The position numbers were made by a program, and so were the translations under genes. This document shows positions 59,011 through 64,000 of a stretch of 64,000 bases of DNA, piece by piece; position 1 is the first letter of the stretch, and every line of letters begins with the position of its first letter. The notes under the pieces are model-generated. The model had not been told where the DNA came from, made no database searches, and worked only from the letters and a program-made list of their open reading frames with translations. Origin of the DNA: Polytrichum commune (lineage: Eukaryota > Streptophyta > Polytrichopsida > Polytrichales > Polytrichaceae); the NCBI GenBank assembly GCA_950295325.1, contig OX485806.1, forward strand, positions 37,138,001 to 37,202,000, in the 5' to 3' direction.

Positions 59011-59313
59011 CTACTCCGTTATGGTTGTGTCCGTCATCTTGTGAGTCATAACTTCGGAATAAACTTTTGGAGGCTTTTCAAAATGTTCAAGAAGAAGTCT
59101 ATGGGCGATGAAAGCAACTTCTGGCTTCTGGTGAGGCCATGTTGCCTGTGCTTTCTTGACCGTCGGATTTGACCGATGTAACCCTCCTCCCCTGATCTCC
59201 TCCGTCCACTGCGTGTGCAAACATACATACAGAGAAGACAGACAAACACTCACTCTCTTGACCTTCCCGATTACGATTTCTTTGCCTTCGCCAGAAGTCA
59301 TCCGATTACGCAT
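59011..59313 (-). CDS. Hypothetical ORF, 100 residues
   Basis: ATG-started frame (MRNRMTSGEGKEIVIGKVKR) in a local GC-richer island. A consensus donor GTGAGT follows codon 20 (59254) and an acceptor CCTCACCAG ends at 59128. Removing that 126-nt stretch would keep the frame and give about 58 residues ending VMTHKMTDTTITE. The intron would itself be open, so both readings are possible. The opposite strand is also open from a non-ATG codon (59156-59518). No domain recognised; it may be a real small gene, a first exon, or a relic. Confidence 0.3.
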   Translation of the reverse strand: MRNRMTSGEGKEIVIGKVKRVSVCLSSLYVCLHTQWTEEIRGGGLHRSNPTVKKAQATWPHQKPEVAFIAHRLLLEHFEKPPKVYSEVMTHKMTDTTITE

Positions 59314-59562
59314 TCTCTGTTCGGATTGGATCGGTGTCAGTAGGGTTTCAAAGTTGGGGTCTAGATTTGTTTGTTACATCACAAATGAAAGGTGCTTTAC
59401 CAAGATCGTGATTATTTATGCAACAACGATCCTTTTGGGAAAGCTCGCATCTAAGGTAATTGGCCCCATTGTGGACCCTTTCAACTTTGAGGGCAATTTC
59501 GATGTTGAGTCCTATTAGAAAGTGTCTCATTCGGTCAGCAGTTCAGTAAATCACAAAGCTCA

Positions 59563-60682
59563 GGGCCACTTCACACACGAGCCAAGAGCCATGACCTTGA
59601 AATTGTGAGAGCCCCAAAAGAAAGTATCTAAAGGCCGTCCCAAGACACCTGCGTGCAAGCACAGTAAAGTGGACAACTCATGATTCTTGCCTAATGTTAA
59701 GTGAAAGTGATTTGATTTTATGTACTACCTTTGAGTTTTGTGAAGAAAAAAATCATAGAAATTTTAAAAACAGATTGCTCTACAAAGCCAAGTAATTTAT
59801 GATGACAAAAACAATTCCAAGAAAAGTCTACATATTTTAGAAGACGGTGCAAGCGGTGTGCAAATAAGTGATATTGAACAAGTGATTGTATAAAATTTGT
59901 TTGAAATATGATAAAATTACATTAAAATGATTTTTTTTACAAAGTTTTCTGATGACACCCTCAAGTAGATAATGAATTCAAGGAATATCTAGGAAAAAAA
60001 TCCAACTTAAAAATAATTAAGGTCATGAAATCTATGTCCAAAACCAGACTCAACCATTTGCTTTTGAGCATCACTTTTTATGCTAAGTATTGAATATCTT
60101 AGCTTGATATTCTACATTTGAGTATGCAACACAACAATAGAGGTCATCACTAAAAACTTCCAATTTATGTAACGCTTTGCTACTACTTTTAGGCCTTTGA
60201 CCAAAAAAAGTATGGTTTTAGTATACCCAAGCACTTTTTTGATCAACTTTATCATCCTTGCACCCACCTCCAAAATCATGTAGTGTGGTCACAGATCCTC
60301 AAGTGTAGTGTGAAGTCATATGTGACCGGGCCCTAAACCAAATGCTATTTCAATGAATGTTTCGTGTGGGTTCTCACACATGATAAAATAGAATAAATCA
60401 ACGGTTTTGAGCATTTGGAGTGCCATGGTCTCCTGGTTTTGTGTTAGGCCTACCTCCAAGAGGTGGTTTTTGAAAATAGTCCAAGTGACCATGAAACATG
60501 ATCCATTCGATGCCATGTAGGAATCCATTTGGACTTTACATCCATCTTACATTCACATATATACTCCATTGGTCCCTCAAGCATAGTCTGAAGCGAACTT
60601 AGACCGGCTCCACCTTTTCCACCAATGAGAGTGCTTGAAATGTAATGGTCATAGGCCCTCAGTCTCATGTGTGAAGTGGCCT
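59563..60682. mobile_element. GGGCC-ended TIR element, 1.1 kb
   Basis: Left end GGGCCACTTCACACACGAG; right end CTCATGTGTGAAGTGGCCT is its inverted match with two differences. The flanks TCA and TTA are a possible decayed 3-bp duplication. Ends are close to those of the element at 58123-58328. The interior shares 59820-60240 with 54480-54740. No transposase recognised. Confidence 0.65.
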
Positions 60683-60759
60683 TTAGTTATAAATAATTGG
60701 AGTTAAAGAAATAATCCATCAAAGTGAAGTTTTTATTTTATTTTATTTTACTTATATGA

Positions 60760-60905
60760 TCAAATAGGTTCACCTTATTTTTATATTTATTGAACCTAGA
60801 ATGGCATCAATATTGTAAGCACATATTCTAGTCTCAATGCCGTAACACATATCTTTCTATAGTCCATTTCTTTTATTATAAGCCTTGCAATGTAGCACTC
60901 ATATA
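60760..60905 (+). repeat. Repeat X, partial copy 9
   Basis: Partial match to the X core (TTGAACCTAGAATGG, AGCACATATTCTAGTCTC). Confidence 0.45.
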
Positions 60906-63900
60906 TAGACCTTTAATTTAGATTAGCTTGCTAAAGACACAATTATGTCAAAACAATCATAATGCGTCCCTTGCGAGTTGGTCTATATGACATGTTGTCA
61001 TTTTGGTCATTTTTACCTTTTCCTTTAGATTCATGTTTTACTTGCAGTGAAAGTGACCATGTTATCTCACTTGGAAGATGAATCCATCTTAATTATATAA
61101 ATCAGGTACAAAATTGAGAATCTTGTCAGACTTTATTATCAATCGAATAAAAAGAAAGACATGGTTGTCATTGTGGCCCACAATTGCTATTAGGTCTATA
61201 CAACTCCAAGAGGTGAAGACAAAGAATAATATAAAAATGCCCCAAAATTTGACTAACTATTACCTACCTAACTCTAAGTCATGTAGTATTCTAAGTGGAA
61301 TTGCAATTCAAAGATTGTCATGGGTCATCATGTCCAACATACTTCACATTGCTAAAAGCACTGTGAATCCTCACCAATTGCCATGAAGGTTGCATCGATG
61401 GAAGAGATATGTAATCTAACACAATGATAGATTTGCAAATTTTCAATGACATAGGAAAATTTTCCAACGATCCGGATCAATTGCCCACAACCCACCTACT
61501 TGTAGTTAAGTTAATTTTAAATTCAACATTTTGTTATGACATTTATTTTGTCATTGTAGCATAGATTTGGACTTTATGTTTTCTCATTCTTTCCTACATT
61601 ATTGAAGCAACCAATGTGCTTAAGCAATGAATGTACCATATGAACCTATTCTCAACACAATCATTGAATGGGTTTTTCTTTTTTAATAATTGAATGTCTA
61701 ATTTACCGACACTATAGGTTGTGGAAATAGCAACATGTGTGCCCCTTTTGTGTGGATTAAATAAATAAAAATTTGTGCAATCATGTGTACAATATGTCTA
61801 CGAGCTTTCACAAAATACTCAGGTTAATGTTTAAATTCTATGAACTTGATAGCATATCGGTTTAACATTTTACAAAGAAGAAGAGAAATTTGGTCCATGG
61901 TGATGATATAATATTGTTCAACAACGATAGAGAATTCTATTATGTTTAAAGCAGGCCAGTGGAGGTTGACAATTCGTCGTGCTTAACATTGGAGGTTGAC
62001 TCTATAATTTGTGCCAGGCCATTCGGAAATAAGAGAACCTTATCTCTATAAATCCTCTGCCCCATGGAACTATGAGTCATTGTTGAATAATGTTTTGGAT
62101 GGTTACCAAATATAATTGGTTAGTGTTTGCAATGAATTTGGAACCAAATCTCTTCATATGGCCTATGCTTTGTAGTGTCGACACTTATATGCGTAGATAG
62201 GTTACCCTATGCTAATTTATCGGCATTCCACACTTTTTACATAACATCACTCCAACAATAAGATACGTGGATTATGTTTTATTATGGTTGTTATATGGAT
62301 GAATGAAAATTTTATAAAATGTTGTGATCTAATTTTGACCCAAGATAATTTGTATGGGTACTAAACATTCAACCTATTTCCAAATGCAACCTAATTGCAC
62401 ATATTAATGCAAATAACCTCATTCATCATGGATGAAGGGGCTTTGAGAAGACAAGTCCCTATAGGTTGAGGGTCAAGCCATTCCACATGGATATTGTCCT
62501 TCATGTCATTTCTGGAGACAAATCAACCAGAATTTGACATTTTAGGTTATAAAATAATTTACTTCAAATTCACCTTCCCAATGATTGAGGTTACCTTAAA
62601 ACCATTAAACTCTCGCCATTTTTACATGACTCGTATGAGACTTGGAAATGAAGTTGCCGATCATTCTTTTATGACCATTAAATGCGAAGATTTTTTCTCT
62701 TTGTTAAATTAAAAATAACTAATACCTTAGTTAAATGTAAAAAAAATTGGTGTTAACATGACTAGTTGAATGATTATATATAATTCACATGTGCATATAA
62801 CTGCATCTATAAGCTCATACAAAGCCTTCAAGGTAGATGGATCTTAAATGGTTACTTTTTTCAACTCACCCACTTCTCCTAGGATATGAGACGTTTGATT
62901 AGTACAAGATAGTTAGTAAATCCAAATCAAGATTCTAGCCACTTCCTTCATAATTAAGTGTTTGATTGAGTCAAATAACCAAATTAGGAACGTGTACCTT
63001 ATGACATTTGAGGGTCAACATACCATGACCACCATCTTGTTCGTTCTAATGTTGGATATAGAAACAAGCATTTTATGGTTCCCATGCACCCATAGATGGT
63101 GTGGACACCCTTGAGTCAAAGCACTTTCATTGAGACATTTGGTAAGAACAAAACACTCGTGGAGTTGAGGTCAAAAAGCAAAGTATGTTCATGAAATGAT
63201 CGTGCTCTTAAAAGCATGATGGTAACTTAGTCGTTGGTGTTGCAAAGGTCTTCGTACCCTTCATAGGCTTCATGGCCACTATGCTAAATAGTCCTTAATT
63301 AGTGTGCAGAAAAATCTGCATGAAAATGAATAGCATGGGCCACTCTATTTCTTCAGTTGGGATGAAATTAAAGTACTCCAAGGCTCTAGAGTTTTTCCCT
63401 CAGTCTTCCTTGAGGCTTTTGTCCGACACCCGACATCAAATAATATAAACAACCACTTTACATCAAAAGTAGCATAGAATAAAATACTAATTGACATAAA
63501 TTTCCTAGAAACATAATTAATGTGGTACACACTAATTTTAAACTATAGATTTGGTGTTGGCTGAAAATTAACACAACCCACAATTATTCTCATTTTGGGA
63601 ATCGAAGTGGGGGGTAAAAATATACTTAGGCCCACACTAACAAGATTATTTAGTGTATTGTGAAGGAGCACTAAGTAGAAAACTTACCTCTAATACCTAA
63701 CTGTAAGTTAACCCTTGCAGGACAAAAGGATGTGATCTTCTACATACATGGCCTATATCATTTTGATCAGGGGTCGATTTCAATACCGCAGTACCTTTAC
63801 AATCTCAACACTATTCAAACTACTTTAAGGAAGATCAATTTTGGGGAAATTTCAAATTTTCCTTCAAATACATAAATGTTGAATCTAATATAGAAATTAT

Positions 63901-64000
63901 ATTAATTATTTGTGTAGAAATGGCCAAAGTGGTAAAGTACTACAATACTTGTTCTTTAAATTAAAAATAAAATAAAAACTTTGAGGCATGTTGGTCTACT
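60906..64000. other. AT-rich terminal spacer, no gene recognised
   Basis: Only a partial X-like stretch at 62860-62950 and scattered short frames (61114-61386, 62494-62712, plus) with no recognisable domain and no supporting splice or start context. Confidence 0.4.

Overview
The window looks like AT-rich, repeat-dense nuclear DNA of a land plant. The evidence is a spliced cytosolic-type plant NAD kinase, intronless AP2/ERF genes, insertions with LTR-type ends, TIR/MITE elements and a tRNA-related SINE candidate. A lineage such as a fern or other large-genome plant is possible, but I cannot fix the species. All genes recognised with confidence lie on the minus strand: two intact ERF genes and one NAD kinase gene split over about 12.4 kb.

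1-30.6 kb is a decayed tandem array of one ERF-containing unit. Unit A (from base 1) keeps both gene flanks but has lost the gene. Units B (2.6-2.95 kb) and C (3.8-4.4 kb) are pseudogenes that keep the N-terminal half and have lost the AP2 domain at different breakpoints. Units D (14.55-15.76 kb) and E (23.9-25.1 kb) are full single-exon ORFs of 403 and 404 residues. Comparing D with E exposes younger insertions by their empty sites: about 2.24 kb at 19.35-21.59 kb, about 0.76 kb at 21.77-22.52 kb, and 3,661 bp at 26155-29815 with a perfect 5-bp target-site duplication (TSD). The last belongs to an LTR-ended family with two more members here, 6605-7961 and 54893-56406, each with its own perfect 5-bp TSD.

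30.6-40.4 kb holds no gene I recognise: TIR elements, a foldback MITE, poly(C) tracts and dispersed repeats. 40481-52877 (minus) is a complete NAD kinase gene. I assembled 12 coding exons by eye; splice sites and phases agree and give a 547-residue protein with the GGDG and NE motifs and the glycine-rich conserved region 2. Its introns are filled by two recurring repeat families (called X and Y here), a foldback element, and a CA/TG minisatellite lying against the last 3' splice site. A TATA box precedes the start, and a weak possible ORF points away from it at 53.6 kb.

54.8-64 kb is again mostly transposon: the third LTR-ended element, a 318-bp MITE with perfect 27-bp TIRs and TA target duplication, PIF/Harbinger-like elements flanked by TAA, a weak 100-residue ORF, and then sequence with nothing recognised.
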